From the NCBI GenBank assembly GCA_027494055.1, contig JAOSJO010000028.1:62001-126000 (forward strand): a stretch of DNA of 64,000 nucleotides, given 5' to 3'. Positions within the stretch are counted from its first letter, which is position 1. Every line of letters starts with the position of its first letter. Position numbers and translations under genes: made by a program. This document shows, piece by piece, positions 17,358-30,355 of this stretch. The stretch is from Anaerolineae bacterium (lineage in GTDB: Bacteria; Chloroflexota; Anaerolineae; Aggregatilineales; JAFGMM01). A model generated the notes under the pieces. The model had not been told where the DNA came from, did no database searches, and saw only the letters and a list, made by a program, of their open reading frames with translations.

Positions 17358-19596
17358 TGAACGTCCCATCCTCCCGGAGCGAAGCGGAACTGATCGATCA
17401 GTTCATCGACGCGCTCACCCACAACCCGTTCGCGCCTGCCCCGCCCGGCCTCGACCCGGAAGACCGCCGCCTTCGTGCGCGCGCTGGCCCAGGCCGTCCA
17501 CGTCGATGCGCCGTCGGGCGCGGTCCAGCGGCGCGTGTGGCAACGCGCGTCCGCCGCCGCGCTCTCCCCTGACGGCAAGGCCTCGGAGCCGGCCTACACC
17601 GAGATCGTACCGTATCAAAACGAGAGCTTACAGGAGCGTGTTAACGTGAATTCGTCAATCGGCGCTATCCATCCCGGTCGTTTCAGGCCGTTCAGGCGCT
17701 TCGGCGCGCAGTGGCTCACGCTGGCGGCTGCGCTCGCAGCGGTCGTGCTGTTTGGGGCGCTGCTGGCCTACATCAACGGGCAGCCCGCCCCAGAACAACC
17801 CGGCGTCGGCGGGTCGGGCGCGCAAGACGCCACCGTCACACCGCCCCCGACGGCCACCATCACGGCGACGCCGATCATGTTCGCGTGTATGCCGTATCCC
17901 GGTTGGACGCACTACATCGTCCAGCCGGGCGACACCCTGGCCGCGCTCAGCGCGCGCTTTGGCGTCTCGCAACAGGAGATGCAGATCGCCAACTGCCTGC
18001 CCGATGGCGGCGGGACGCTCACCGTCGGGCAGCGCATCTGGGCGCCGCCGTTCGCGCTCGATACGCCGCAGATCGCGGTGGGCGACAGGGTATCGGGCGC
18101 GCTCGACGCCGACCAGACGGTCTTCGCCTACCGCATTGCGGCGGCGCGTGACATCGTGCTCTTCCTGCGGCTCACGACGGAGGGGTTCGAACCCTTCCTC
18201 GGCTACGCCCACCGCCATGTCGACGCCGATGGCGCGATCCAGAACCGGGCCAGCGGGAGCGTCAGCGGGACGGGGATCGTCATCTTCGACCTTGAGGCCG
18301 GCGACGAAGTGTCGGTCACAGTCAGCAGCCTGCAACCGGGCGCTGCGGGCGCGTTCACCCTCACGCTGGAGGAAGCGCCGCCGCATACCGAACTGAGCTA
18401 CGGCGACACGGTCGAGAGCGCAATCGCAGACGACGCGGATAACCGGCTGTTCTTCTTCAAGGGCGCGGTGGGCGACGTGGTGAGCCTCCGTGTGGACAGC
18501 GATGACGTTGACACACGCCTGAGTCTGCTCGACTCCAAGGGCGCCACCTACATCACGGACGACGACGGCGGGCGCGGCTTCAACCCGGAGATCATGGACT
18601 TCATGCTGCCGGCGGAGTTGGACTACTACGTGCTGGTCGAGCCGGTCAGCCAGGGCGCGCAAGGGCGGTTCAGCCTCGCGCTTGAGCTGGTGGACCAGCA
18701 GCCCGTCCCCGCGCCCGCCGAGATGCCGGCGATGCTTACCGAAGCCACGCCCATCGAGATCGGCGACACCATCACCGGCGCGCTCGACGCGGACGCCGCC
18801 GAGGCCCTCTACGCCTTCAACACCGAGTCTGAAGGGGTTGTGGCCGTGTACCTCGCCTCCGCCGACTTCGTGCCCGTGCTGAGCCACGCCATGATCCACG
18901 AGGGCGGCGGGGGGCGGCGGCGGTGGTGGGGGCGGCGGGTGGAGGCGGCCCCGTAAGCGCCCCGGTCTTCACCAGCGAGGTCCATTTCCTCACGGTACCG
19001 GCCAACGCGGAGGTCATCCTCAACGTGCACGGGATCGACCCACTGGCGGGCCTCGGCGCGTTCACGCTGAGCGTGCAATCGCTGGATGCGGTGGTCACGC
19101 ACGTGCGCTACGGCGACGTCGTCGCGAGCGAACTCACCGCCGACCTGCCCTTCCAGATGTTCGCGTTCGAGGCCGCCGGGGGCGACACCGTAACCATCAA
19201 CGTGGACAGCGACGGCGCGTTCGACAGCCAGTTGCGCCTGCTGCTCCCTGGGGCGCGGAGGTGTACGCCGACGACGACGGCGGTCCCGGCTACGATCCGG
19301 AAGTCCGCGACCTCTACCTCGCGGACGGCGGCGCTTACTACGTCGTGGTGCAGCCGGCGCGGGAGGGCCAGGTGGGCCGCTTCACGTTCCGCCTCACGCT
19401 GAGCGACACGCCGGGCACGAAGCCTCCGGCGCTTCCCACCGCCGTCCCGCCAACGGTCCCGCCTCTCGCGACCCTGCTCCCCACGCCCACGCCGGTACCT
19501 GCAGGGCCGGGCGCGGTCCCCTCGGCGACGTGGGTACCGACCGTCCCCCCGCTCCCCTCAGCGACGGTCGTGCCGACCGCCACACCCATACAATGA
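17357..19596 (+). CDS. Membrane protein with anti-sigma-like N-terminus, LysM and PPC-like repeats (three frameshifts)
   Basis: The corrected protein is about 745 residues. Residues 1-115 form a cytosolic part like those of anti-sigma factors (SEAELIDQFIDALTHNPF). A single membrane helix follows (WLTLAAALAAVVLFGALLAYI), then a Pro/Thr linker, a LysM domain (HYIVQPGDTLAALSARFGVS to LTVGQRIWAPP) and four or so PPC-like beta modules, each with the pattern YGDTVESAIADDADNRLFFF and YVLVEPVSQG. A glycine run near 18910 precedes the last modules, and the tail is Pro/Thr-rich. Frame changes lie near 17462, 18920 and 19250. Being coupled to the ECF sigma gene, it could sense peptidoglycan or surface glycan through LysM and hold the sigma factor. 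This role is inferred. Confidence 0.7.
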
Positions 19597-19603
19597 CGCA
19601 AAA

Positions 19604-19628
19604 GGGACACGGCTCCGGGCCGTGTCCC
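19604..19628. terminator. Strong hairpin between convergent genes
   Basis: GGGACACGGC, five-base loop, GCCGTGTCCC, eight bases after the LysM-protein stop. It lacks a T run, so it may be a weak or factor-assisted terminator. A second stem (GGGGGG..CCCCCC, about 19653-19679) lies just beyond. Confidence 0.5.
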
Positions 19629-19691
19629 TGAAAGTGCGCCTTTTCAGGTCACGGGGGGTGCAGCGCTGCTGCGCCCCCCGACGCCGGTCGC

Positions 19692-22436
<2,745 letters not shown>

Positions 22437-22629
22437 CCTTCGCTGTCCTTCTTTGGTTCAGTTTTCCTGTCGCCCAGCGCAATTATCTACCTTGATTATC
22501 CACAAATTGGGCGAAGCCTCCACAAGAATCGCGAAAAATCGCGTTTGCCGGTGGCCTGCCGCGCCTGGGAGGGTGTCAGGGCGCGGAGAGGAGAGTTAAC
22601 CACGGATTACACGGTTAATAAGAATGAGA

Positions 22630-22756
22630 CACAGCGTGCTGTGCCCCTATGTACCGCCATATCTGGCGGTAGGGGCGACCCGGCGGGTCGCCCCTACGCC
22701 TACATCATCAAGGTTTGTGATCGGCGCACAGCCGTGCCGTGAGTCTGCGAAGCGAG
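22630..22756. repeat. Dispersed composite repeat, copy 2
   Basis: ACCGCC..GGCGGT and AGGGGCGACCC..GGGTCGCCCCT hairpins followed by the right arm shared with copy 1 (gtgat.ggcgcacagcc, gtgagtctgc). It ends exactly at the stop codon of the PHP gene and fills most of the 320-base gap next to aconitase. Confidence 0.75.
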
Positions 22757-24144
22757 TCAGGGCTGCCCGATGTACAGCGGGTTGGTCAGCGCGCGGACCA
22801 CGGGCGTGCCGCCCGGTCCCGGCTCCGTCAGTTGCGCGCGGACGTAGCGGCTCTCGGCCACGTCAAGCGGAATCGGCTGCGTCTCGTCGTCGCCGGCGAC
22901 GGGCAGCGCGGCGCGCAGCCCGGAAGCGTCGTGCAGTTCCAGCGTCAGGCCGGCCGCGCCCACCGCGCGCACGCGCAACGCAGCCTCCCCATCCGGCGGG
23001 GGCGGCATCCGGTCGCCCATCAACGCGCCCCCTGCCGACAGGTACAACTGCGGGCCGGCGGGCTGCTCCGAGACGAAGGCGTGGCCGGCCCGCAGGCCGT
23101 CCAGGATGCCCTGCGCCGTCGGCGCGCCGGGGCAGTAGACCCAGGTCGTGGGCACGCCGATGCGGGCGATCTCCTGGGCGTGCGCGGTGAGGCGGTGCGC
23201 GTCGCTGCCGCCCACGGCGGTCAGGCGACGGCCCTGCCGCAGCCGCTTTTCCCAGAAGGCCAGCGCCTCCCAGTTGTTGAGCATCCATGGGCCGTTCCAG
23301 ACCTCGATGCAGTCGCACGTATCCGCCTGCGGAAGTTCCCAGGGCGGGCCGTAGGCGCGCGGGTGATTGATGGAGACGAGCGCGCCCTTTGCGGCGGCGT
23401 GCCGCATCACCCGGTCCATCCGCTCCGTGGTCAGGGCGCGGAAGTCGATCCACTCGCTCAGCCCCCAGGCGCACCAGTGGCCTTTGAAGGTCGTCATCTC
23501 GCAGCCGGGGATCAGGATGAGGTTCTGCGGGCGCTGCTGCGCCAGGTCTGCGAGCGCGGTGATGGTGTTGTGATCGGTGACCGCCAGGAAGTCCAGCCCC
23601 AGGCGCTCCGCCGCGCGCACCACCTCCCCCGGCGCAGAGTCGCCGTCGCTGTGGCAGGTGTGGCAGTGCAACTCGCCGCGATACCAGCCGTCGGGCCGGG
23701 GCGGGAGCGTGACGCTGTCCGCCAGCGTGAGCCAGCGCGGCGGCGTCGCGCCGCCATCGCCGCCGGGCAGGCACCGAACCGTCACGCGGAAGTTGCAGCC
23801 GCCCTCGCTGACCTTGTAGAAACCCAGGAAGATGTACCAGACGCCGGGCGCGATGGGACCGGGAACGTAGCCGGGCGTGGCCTCGTCGGGCGCGATGAAG
23901 AACGATTGGCGCGCGCTACCGCTCCAGCCGCGAAAGCCCGCGCTGAGGAAGTCGATCCCGCGCTGGTCGAAGATGCCGATGTCAACCGTGTTGCCGCCGG
24001 TGAGGAACGGGTTGGAATCGATTGCGGCGTCGTACTCGTAGGACACCTCCAGCCGGCCCGTGCCGGGCGGGACTTCGAACGGGAAGTGGTGGTAGGCGCC
24101 CGCCTGGTCGGGGGCATGTGGCCTTCGATGACGCGCTCGATCAT
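22757..24144 (-). CDS. PHP-domain metal-dependent phosphoesterase-like protein (one frameshift)
   Basis: The N-terminal about 130 residues are a beta-rich domain (YEYDAAIDSNPFL, WYIFLGFYKVSEGG). The PHP domain follows with the full set of metal ligands: HCHTCHSDGD, DFLAVTDHNT, PGCEMTT, SINHPRAYG and GGSDAH. PHP enzymes hydrolyse phosphate esters using two or three metal ions; this CehA-like layout is often found in sugar-related clusters. The frame shifts in a C run near 24113, so the true start is the ATG at 24144. The corrected length is about 462 residues. It is the last gene of the ABC importer operon. Confidence 0.82.
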
Positions 24145-24197
24145 GGGATCAGATTCCCCCTCCCATGGGGTTCGCCCGCCCCATCAGGCGCGCGGGG

Positions 24198-25088
24198 TTA
24201 CGATCCGTGCAGGCCGGTCGTCGCAATGCCCTCGACAAGATACCGCTGAAAGGCGACGAAGACAACAAAGACGGGCACCAGCGACAGGCTTGCCATCGCA
24301 AAGATCGCCCCCCAGTCGGTGGCGGCGGCGGGGTCGGCGAAGCTGCGCAGCGCCACCGAGACGGTGTAGAGGTTCGGGTTGTTCAGGTAGATCAGCGGCG
24401 CGAGAAAGTCATCCCACGTCCAGTAGAACGCGAAGATCGCGGCGGTAATGACCGCCGGCTGCAACTGCGGCAGGATGATGCGGAAGAAGATACCCACCTT
24501 GCCACAGCCATCGATCTGCGCGGCCTCATCCAGTTCAATGGGGATGCCGCGGATGAACTGGATGATCATGAAGATGAAGAACGCGGAACCGCCGAAGCGC
24601 GGCAGCAGCAGCGGCAGGAAGGTGTTCAACCAACCAAGCCGGCTGAACACGATGTACTGCGGGATGATCTGCACCTGGATCGGCAGCATCAGCGTCAGCA
24701 TCATCACCGCGAACCAGAAGCTCTTGCCAGTGAACTGCACCCTGGCGAACCCAAACGCGACGACGGCGGACGCCGTCACCTGAATGATCGTGCCCAGGCC
24801 GGCATAGATGATCGAGTTCTTGAAAAATGTGGCAAATGAGACCCCGCCATACCCCGCCCAGCCGTTGGCGTAGTTCTCGAAGTAGAACGTCTGCGGAATC
24901 AGCGCCGCCGTGTTGGTCCAGATTTCGTCAGGCCCTTTGAACGAACTGCCGACCAGCCAGAGGATGGGATAGAGCATCACGAAGCCGACCACCCCAATGA
25001 AGACGTGATAGGTGATGCTCCGCAGCAGCTTCCGGTTGCGGTCCGCTGTGAGCGTGTCGCGGCTGGGTTTGAGCGCGTCCACCCTCAT
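24198..25088 (-). CDS. Sugar ABC transporter permease (MalG type)
   Basis: This inner-membrane permease of a carbohydrate importer has 296 residues and six helices. It begins with the typical helix after a basic start (HVFIGVVGFVMLYPILWLVGSSFK) and carries the EAA loop that contacts the ATPase, ELDEAAQIDGCGKVGIFFRIILP. It ends with the helix SLSLVPVFVVFVAFQRYLVEGI, usual for MalG-type proteins. It lies three bases after the partner permease. No ATPase gene is in the operon, so a shared MsmX-like ATPase must serve it. Confidence 0.92.
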   Translation of the reverse strand: MRVDALKPSRDTLTADRNRKLLRSITYHVFIGVVGFVMLYPILWLVGSSFKGPDEIWTNTAALIPQTFYFENYANGWAGYGGVSFATFFKNSIIYAGLGTIIQVTASAVVAFGFARVQFTGKSFWFAVMMLTLMLPIQVQIIPQYIVFSRLGWLNTFLPLLLPRFGGSAFFIFMIIQFIRGIPIELDEAAQIDGCGKVGIFFRIILPQLQPAVITAAIFAFYWTWDDFLAPLIYLNNPNLYTVSVALRSFADPAAATDWGAIFAMASLSLVPVFVVFVAFQRYLVEGIATTGLHGS

Positions 25089-25091
25089 CGC

Positions 25092-26062
25092 CTACCTCCC
25101 CTCCTTGGACTCGTAGAACACCCAGTACGATGAGGACCGGAACACCAGGCCAGTCAGGACGGCGACAACCACAAGCAGCACCCAGGCCATCGCGGCGGCG
25201 TAGCCCATCTCGAAGGTGACGAAGCCGCGCTGGTACACGTAGAGCGCGTAGAAGAGCGTCGTGTCCAGCGGCGCGCCATTGCCGCCGCTCACAACAAACG
25301 CCTGCGTGAAGATCATAAACCCGGCGATGATCTGCATCACCAGGTTGAAGAAGATGATCGGCGTCAGCAGCGGCAGGGTGATGCGCCGGAACTGCTGCCA
25401 CCCGCCCGCGCCGTCGATGGCCGCCGCCTCGTACAGCTCGGCGGGGATGTGCTTGAGGCCGGCAAGGAAAATCAGCATCGGCGAGCCGAACTGCCACACC
25501 GCCAGCGTAATCAGCGTCCAGATGGCCGTCTGCGGGTTCCCCAGCCAGTTGACGCCGGGAATGCCGACCGTGTCCAGCAGGAAGTTGATCAGCCCATTCT
25601 TGCCGAAAATCTCGCGCCACATCACCGCCACGGCGATGCTCCCCCCGACGACCGAGGGCGCGTAGTAGGCCGCGCGGTACAGGTACACCCCCGGCGCTTG
25701 GTGTTCAGCAGCATCGCCACCCCCAGCGCGAAAAGCAGCCGGAGCGGGACTGAGAAAAAGACATAGTAGAGGGTGGCCTTCACCGACCGCGCATAGCGAA
25801 TATCCTGAAAGAACATGCGCTGGAAGTTATCCAGGCCGATGAACTCATAGTCGCCAATCACGTCGTAATCGGTGAACGAGAGCGCGAGCGAAGCCAGCAG
25901 GGGCAGGAGCGTAAACAAGAGGAAGCAAATGAGCCAGGGCGAAATGAACAGATAGCCGACAAGGTTGTCCTGCCTGGCGCGGGCGCGCCGGCGCGCCCGC
26001 CGGGTCAGCGCGCTGCCGGCGAGCGCGCGCGGAGACGAAGAAGGGACCGCTGAATCGCCCAT
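25092..26062 (-). CDS. Sugar ABC transporter permease (MalF type; one frameshift)
   Basis: This is the partner permease of the carbohydrate importer. It starts with a long basic segment, then GYLFISPWLICFLLFTLLP, DNFQRMF and VPLRLLFALGVAMLLNTKRRG; the frame then shifts near 25693 and continues as YLYRAAYYAPSVVGG. The EAA loop is ELYEAAAIDGAGGWQQFRRITLP. The corrected length is about 323 residues, normal for the family. It is followed immediately by the MalG-type gene and preceded by the binding-protein gene. Confidence 0.9.
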
Positions 26063-26173
26063 CCCACACCTCGATTATGGCTTTCGACCTGGGGCGCGGC
26101 CAAGCGCATGAGCGTCCCGCTCAGCCGCGCCCACAACCTTGCGTGCGAACTGCCTCGCGCGCAGTTCAGCCGG

Positions 26174-27472
26174 CTACTGGTTCTGCGCCAGGATGGTGGT
26201 GGCCTCCTGCCGCAGGATGGCGACGCCCTCCTCCACCGGCATCTGCCCGTAGAGCACCGGGTCAACGAACATGGGCCAGTAGACGTTGTTGAGGATATCC
26301 CCCCATCCCGGCGGGTCCGGCGGGCGAATGGGCATGGTGTCTTCCTCGACGCGCGACAGGAACTCGAACATTTCCGCCTGCGCCGGGCCAAGCGACGGCA
26401 TCATCGCCTCGCGGACCGCCGAGGAGACGGGCACGCCACGCTCTGCACCGAGCACCTCGTTGGCCTCGACGGAGTTGGTGAAGAAGTCGATGAACATCGC
26501 CGCTTCTTCGGCGTGCTCGGATTGCTTGGTGATCGACCAGAACATCGACGGCTTGATGTAGTTGGCCGAATATGCATCTTCGACGCGCGGCACGAACCAC
26601 AGCTTGAAGTTCCGATCCTCGCCCGCAGCCGTCCACACGGCGACAAGCTGGTTGCTCCAGAAGTAGCCCATGGCGGAGTCCCCGGTCACGAGGGGGTTTG
26701 TCTCGACGCCCGTGCCGGTAAACTCCGCGACTTCCTCCTCGCGCGTGATCATCGCGCCGGAGTCTTGCAGGCGCACGAGCATGTTGAAGTAGTCGATCAG
26801 CGGCTGGTCGTCGGCGTAGCCAAGCTCGGTGCCATCGGGGGAGGTGGTCCACTGGTCGCAGCAGCTCATGTAGAGGTCTTTCCAAAGCTCGTAGTTGGAC
26901 AGTCCAGGGTTGGTGCCCATGCCCCAGATGCCCAGCTTCTCATGAAGCTCGTTGGCGACCGCCTCGAACTCGGTCCAGGTCCACTGCGGGTCGGGCAGCT
27001 CCATGCCCGCCTGCTCGAAGGCGTCCACGTCCAACGCAACGGCCTGCGCGTTGTTGCCCAGGTTGATGGCGTACAGCACGTCGTCGATGCGACCGCCAGC
27101 CAGCGACGCCTCGGCGACGTTAGAGAGGTCGATGGCGCCGCTCGCCACGAGGTCATCGAGCGGCAGGAGCAAGTCCCTGGAGACCCATTCGTTGATGCGG
27201 GCGTAGTCCTGCTGCATGATGTCCGGCATTTCCTGCCCGGCGGCCTGGGTCGCCATGCGCACCCAGTAGTCATCCCAGGCGGCGAACTCGGAGATGACGG
27301 TGATGTTGGGGTGCTCTGCCATGAACATGTCGATCACCGCGAGGGTGCGGTCGTGGCGGTTCTGCGACCCCCACCAGGCGATGCGGAGTTCGATCTCCTC
27401 TTCTTGCGCCAGGAGCGCGCTGCTGCTGCTCAGCAGCATTGCGATCAGCGCGAAAACCAATATCTTGCGCAT
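26174..27472 (-). CDS. Sugar-binding protein of the ABC importer (family 1 solute-binding)
   Basis: This secreted binding protein is 432 residues. The signal peptide MRKILVFALIAMLLSSSSA ends at ALAQ-like LLAQ, without a lipobox cysteine. The mature part has the family 1 pattern: ELRIAWWGSQNRHDRT, then PDIMQQDYARINEWVS, WTWTEFEAVANEL and a C-terminal EAAMFIDFFTNS with GAERGVPVSSAVREAM. The ATG at 27472 has AAGGAG just upstream. It heads the importer operon, one gene after the regulator. The sugar is unknown; the divergent GH88 gene suggests an unsaturated uronide or oligosaccharide. Confidence 0.92.
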   Translation of the reverse strand: MRKILVFALIAMLLSSSSALLAQEEEIELRIAWWGSQNRHDRTLAVIDMFMAEHPNITVISEFAAWDDYWVRMATQAAGQEMPDIMQQDYARINEWVSRDLLLPLDDLVASGAIDLSNVAEASLAGGRIDDVLYAINLGNNAQAVALDVDAFEQAGMELPDPQWTWTEFEAVANELHEKLGIWGMGTNPGLSNYELWKDLYMSCCDQWTTSPDGTELGYADDQPLIDYFNMLVRLQDSGAMITREEEVAEFTGTGVETNPLVTGDSAMGYFWSNQLVAVWTAAGEDRNFKLWFVPRVEDAYSANYIKPSMFWSITKQSEHAEEAAMFIDFFTNSVEANEVLGAERGVPVSSAVREAMMPSLGPAQAEMFEFLSRVEEDTMPIRPPDPPGWGDILNNVYWPMFVDPVLYGQMPVEEGVAILRQEATTILAQNQ

Positions 27473-27628
27473 TTTCTTCTCCTTCGAGAACGTGTCAGAG
27501 CCTAGAACACATCTGGCAAGGTGAGCGTTTGGCGCGCGCAATCTCCCATCAAGTCGATAGACCCTCCTTCCGGTACCCCTGCGGCACTCCTGCCCGCATT
27601 ACTGTGTGCATGATCGTGAAAGCCATCG

Positions 27629-28333
27629 CTACCCGTCTGGTGCGGGGCTGAGGCACTCCGTGTCGGTGTCGATGATGCCCTTCGAAGCAAGGTAATCGAC
27701 GTAGGCGGCGAGGGCGTCGCGGTTGTGTTGTTGGGTGAGGGCGACAAACGCATCGGCATCGCGGCGGCGCAGCGTCTCCACCATCTCGTGGTGCTGGCGC
27801 TGGGCGCGGTCCAGCCGGTGCACGAAGACATCTTCGATGTAGTGGTTGCGCAGCCGGTCCCAGTGGTCAAAGGCTTTCGCCATCGTGTTGCGGACGAGCG
27901 GGGTGCGGGCATGCTCGCAGATGAGGAGGTGAAACGCGATGTTGTACTGCGACCACTGGTTGGGGTCGTCGAGCGCGGCGTCCATGCGGGTGAGGTGTTC
28001 GGACATTGTGTTCAGGTCGGCTTCGGTCATGCGCTCGCACGCCGCGCGCCCGGAGATCGTTTCGAGGACGGCGAGCAGCTCAAAGATTTCGCAGATCATC
28101 GTGGGCTTCATCTCGGTGACCATCGCGCCGACGTAGGGTTCGATGGTCACGAAGCCGTCGCCCTCGAGCTGGCGCAGCGCCTCCCGGACCGGGATAGGGC
28201 TGACGCCGAGGGAGTTGGCGAGGTCCTCGATGACCAGGCGCTCGCCGGGCTTCAGGTCGCCCTGGATAACGGCGTTGCGCAGCGCATCGTAGACCAGCGC
28301 GTTTTTGCTCCGAAATGCCGTGATCTGTTGCAT
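27629..28333 (-). CDS. GntR-family regulator, FadR/FCD type
   Basis: The 234-residue protein has an N-terminal winged helix (LVYDALRNAVIQGDLKPGERL, SLGVSPIPVREALRQLEGDGFV) and a C-terminal all-helical FCD domain with the metal-binding pattern: D in AALDDPNQW, then FHLLICEHA, and HHEMVETLRRRD. FCD regulators usually sense sugar acids or organic acids and repress the neighbouring catabolic genes. It lies between the importer operon and the divergent GH88 operon, and very likely controls both through the AT-rich site at 28351-28374. Confidence 0.92.
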   Translation of the reverse strand: MQQITAFRSKNALVYDALRNAVIQGDLKPGERLVIEDLANSLGVSPIPVREALRQLEGDGFVTIEPYVGAMVTEMKPTMICEIFELLAVLETISGRAACERMTEADLNTMSEHLTRMDAALDDPNQWSQYNIAFHLLICEHARTPLVRNTMAKAFDHWDRLRNHYIEDVFVHRLDRAQRQHHEMVETLRRRDADAFVALTQQHNRDALAAYVDYLASKGIIDTDTECLSPAPDG

Positions 28334-28350
28334 CGTGCGCCCGCATGCGG

Positions 28351-28374
28351 TAGAATATATTATATATTATATAC
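28351..28374. promoter_or_regulatory. AT-rich palindromic control site between divergent operons
   Basis: A run of alternating TATATAATATAT-type bases stands in a G+C-rich context between the regulator (starts at 28333) and the GH88 gene. It can supply -10 boxes in both directions and a binding site for the GntR protein. No firm -35 was found. Confidence 0.45.
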
Positions 28375-28442
28375 GAGAACGTCGCGGCTGGCAAGCGTCT
28401 TTTTGCGGCGGGGCGCAGGCCTCTGCCACACAGGAGGGCACA

Positions 28443-29561
28443 TTGCACGACGAAGGTGCGCGACACGAGAGGTGCGAGACCGCCCTGGCGTTCGCCGGCC
28501 GGCAGCTCCGGCGGCTCGTCGAGGCGCATCCCGACTACTTCCCCATGTACACCGTCAACGGCAGGTGGAAACACGGCGGCGACGCCTGGACGAACTGGTG
28601 CGAGGGCTTCCTCGGCGGGCAGTTGTGGCTCATCTACGCCCACACCGGCGACCCCTGGTTCCGCGCGCGCGCGGAGCACTACAGCCGCCTCATCGAACAC
28701 CGCAAGACCGACCGCACGGTGCATGACCTGGGCTTTCTCTTCTGGCCGACCTGGAAGCGCTGGTACGACCTGACCGGTGACCAGGCCGCCAACGCGGTCG
28801 TGATCGAGGCGGGGCGCACGCTCGCCCTGCGCTTCAAGGAGAAGGGTCAATACCTCCGCTCGTTCGTCGCCGACGAGAGCCTGTTCATCGACATCATGAT
28901 GAACGTGGGCATCATCTTCTACGCCGCGCAGCAGACCGGCGACGCGGATCTCTGGCGCATCGCCAACCAGCACTGCCTCACCACGCGCCGCTGCCTTGTG
29001 CGCGGCGATGGCAGCACCGCGCACGAGGGCATCTTCGACACCGCGACCGGCGCGTTTCTGCGCCAGAGCACGCACCAGGGCTGGCGCGACGATTCGTCGT
29101 GGGCGCGGGGGCTGGCGTGGGCGCTGTACGGCTTTGGCACGGCCTACACCTTCACGCACGATGCGCGCTTCCTGCAGACCGCCGAGGCCTGCGCGCGCTT
29201 CTACATCGAGCACACGCCGCCACACGGCGTGCCACCCAACGACTGGATGGAGCCAGACCCGGCGCTGCCCTACGAAAGCTCGGCGGCGGCCATCGCCGCC
29301 AGTGGCCTGTGGGACCTCGCGCAGCTTACCGGCGATCCGTTGCGTGCGCGCTTCTACCGGGAGTACGCGCTGCGCATCCTGGACACGCTGACCGGCCCGG
29401 AGTTCCTTGCCATCGAGACGCCCGGCTGGGAGGGCATCCTGAAGCACGGCACCTACCACACGCAGAAGAAGCTGGGCGTGGATGAGAGCGTCATGTGGGG
29501 CGATTACTTCTTCGTGGAAGCGCTCAACAAGGGCGTGAAGGCGCGGGGCGATGGACAGTAG
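28443..29561 (+). CDS. Glycoside hydrolase family 88, unsaturated uronyl hydrolase
   Basis: GH88 enzymes remove the 4,5-unsaturated uronic acid left by polysaccharide lyases on the non-reducing end of oligosaccharides. The catalytic pattern is present: the aspartate of HDLGFLFWPTW, the aspartate of FIDIMMNVGI, and QGWRDDSSWARGLAWALYGF with the ASGLWDLAQ helix later. The (alpha/alpha)6 barrel and about 370 residues fit the family. No in-frame ATG lies near the start, so I chose the TTG at 28443, six bases after an AGGAGG. It has no signal peptide and works in the cytoplasm on imported sugars. Its end overlaps the next gene by 11 bases. Confidence 0.85.
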   Translation: MHDEGARHERCETALAFAGRQLRRLVEAHPDYFPMYTVNGRWKHGGDAWTNWCEGFLGGQLWLIYAHTGDPWFRARAEHYSRLIEHRKTDRTVHDLGFLFWPTWKRWYDLTGDQAANAVVIEAGRTLALRFKEKGQYLRSFVADESLFIDIMMNVGIIFYAAQQTGDADLWRIANQHCLTTRRCLVRGDGSTAHEGIFDTATGAFLRQSTHQGWRDDSSWARGLAWALYGFGTAYTFTHDARFLQTAEACARFYIEHTPPHGVPPNDWMEPDPALPYESSAAAIAASGLWDLAQLTGDPLRARFYREYALRILDTLTGPEFLAIETPGWEGILKHGTYHTQKKLGVDESVMWGDYFFVEALNKGVKARGDGQ

Positions 29562-30327
29562 GCGCGTTGCGCTGGTCACCGGGGCCGGGCGCGGCATCGG
29601 GCGCGGGATTGCGCTGGCGCTGGGCGCGCACGGCTGGGCCGTGGTTGTGAACTACCGCGGCAACGCGGACGCCGCCGATGAGACGGTGCAGTCGATCACG
29701 CGCGCCGGCGGGCGCGCGCAGGCGGTCCAGGCGGACCTCGCCGCCGCCGCCGACCGGAGCCGGCTGGTCGATGCCACCCTGGAGGTCTTTGGCCGCGTTG
29801 ACCTGCTGGTGAACAACGCCGGCATGGCGCCGCGCGTGCGGCGAGACATCCTCGAAACCACCGAGGCCAGCTATGACGAGGTGATGGCGGTCAACCTGAA
29901 GGGTCCCTTTTTCCTGACGCAGCGCGTGGCGCAGGCCATGATCGCGCTGCTTGAGGCGGGGTCCGTCGAGGCACCCAAGATCGTCAACATCGGGTCGGTT
30001 AGCGCCTACGCCAGCAGCCTCAACCGCGCCGAGTACTGCATCTCGAAGGCCGGCATGGGCATGCTGACGGCGCTCTTCGCCGACCGCCTGGCGGAATACG
30101 GCATCAACGTCTACGAGGTGCGCCCCGGTATCATCGACACCGACATGACCAGCGCCGTCAAAGAGAAGTACAATCGCCTGATTGCCGACGGGCTGACGCC
30201 CATCGCGCGCTGGGGGCAGCCGAATGATGTCGCGCGCGCCGTGCTCGCCATCGCCGAGGGATACCTGCCGTTCTCCACCGGCGAGGTGATCAACGTCGAT
30301 GGCGGGTTTCACCTGCGCCGTCTGTAA
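29551..30327 (+). CDS. SDR-family oxidoreductase
   Basis: This is a classical short-chain dehydrogenase of 258 residues. It has the nucleotide motif VTGAGRGIGRGIALAL, NNAGMAPR, the catalytic Ser in IGSVSAY and the YCISK Tyr/Lys pair, then RPGIIDTDM, and the NVDGGF end. It probably oxidises or reduces a sugar acid released in this pathway. It overlaps the GH88 gene and leads into the flavin oxidoreductase gene 28 bases later, so it is part of the same operon. Confidence 0.92.
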   Translation: MDSRRVALVTGAGRGIGRGIALALGAHGWAVVVNYRGNADAADETVQSITRAGGRAQAVQADLAAAADRSRLVDATLEVFGRVDLLVNNAGMAPRVRRDILETTEASYDEVMAVNLKGPFFLTQRVAQAMIALLEAGSVEAPKIVNIGSVSAYASSLNRAEYCISKAGMGMLTALFADRLAEYGINVYEVRPGIIDTDMTSAVKEKYNRLIADGLTPIARWGQPNDVARAVLAIAEGYLPFSTGEVINVDGGFHLRRL

Positions 30328-30355
30328 TGGCACACACACGCACCGGGACGATCTC

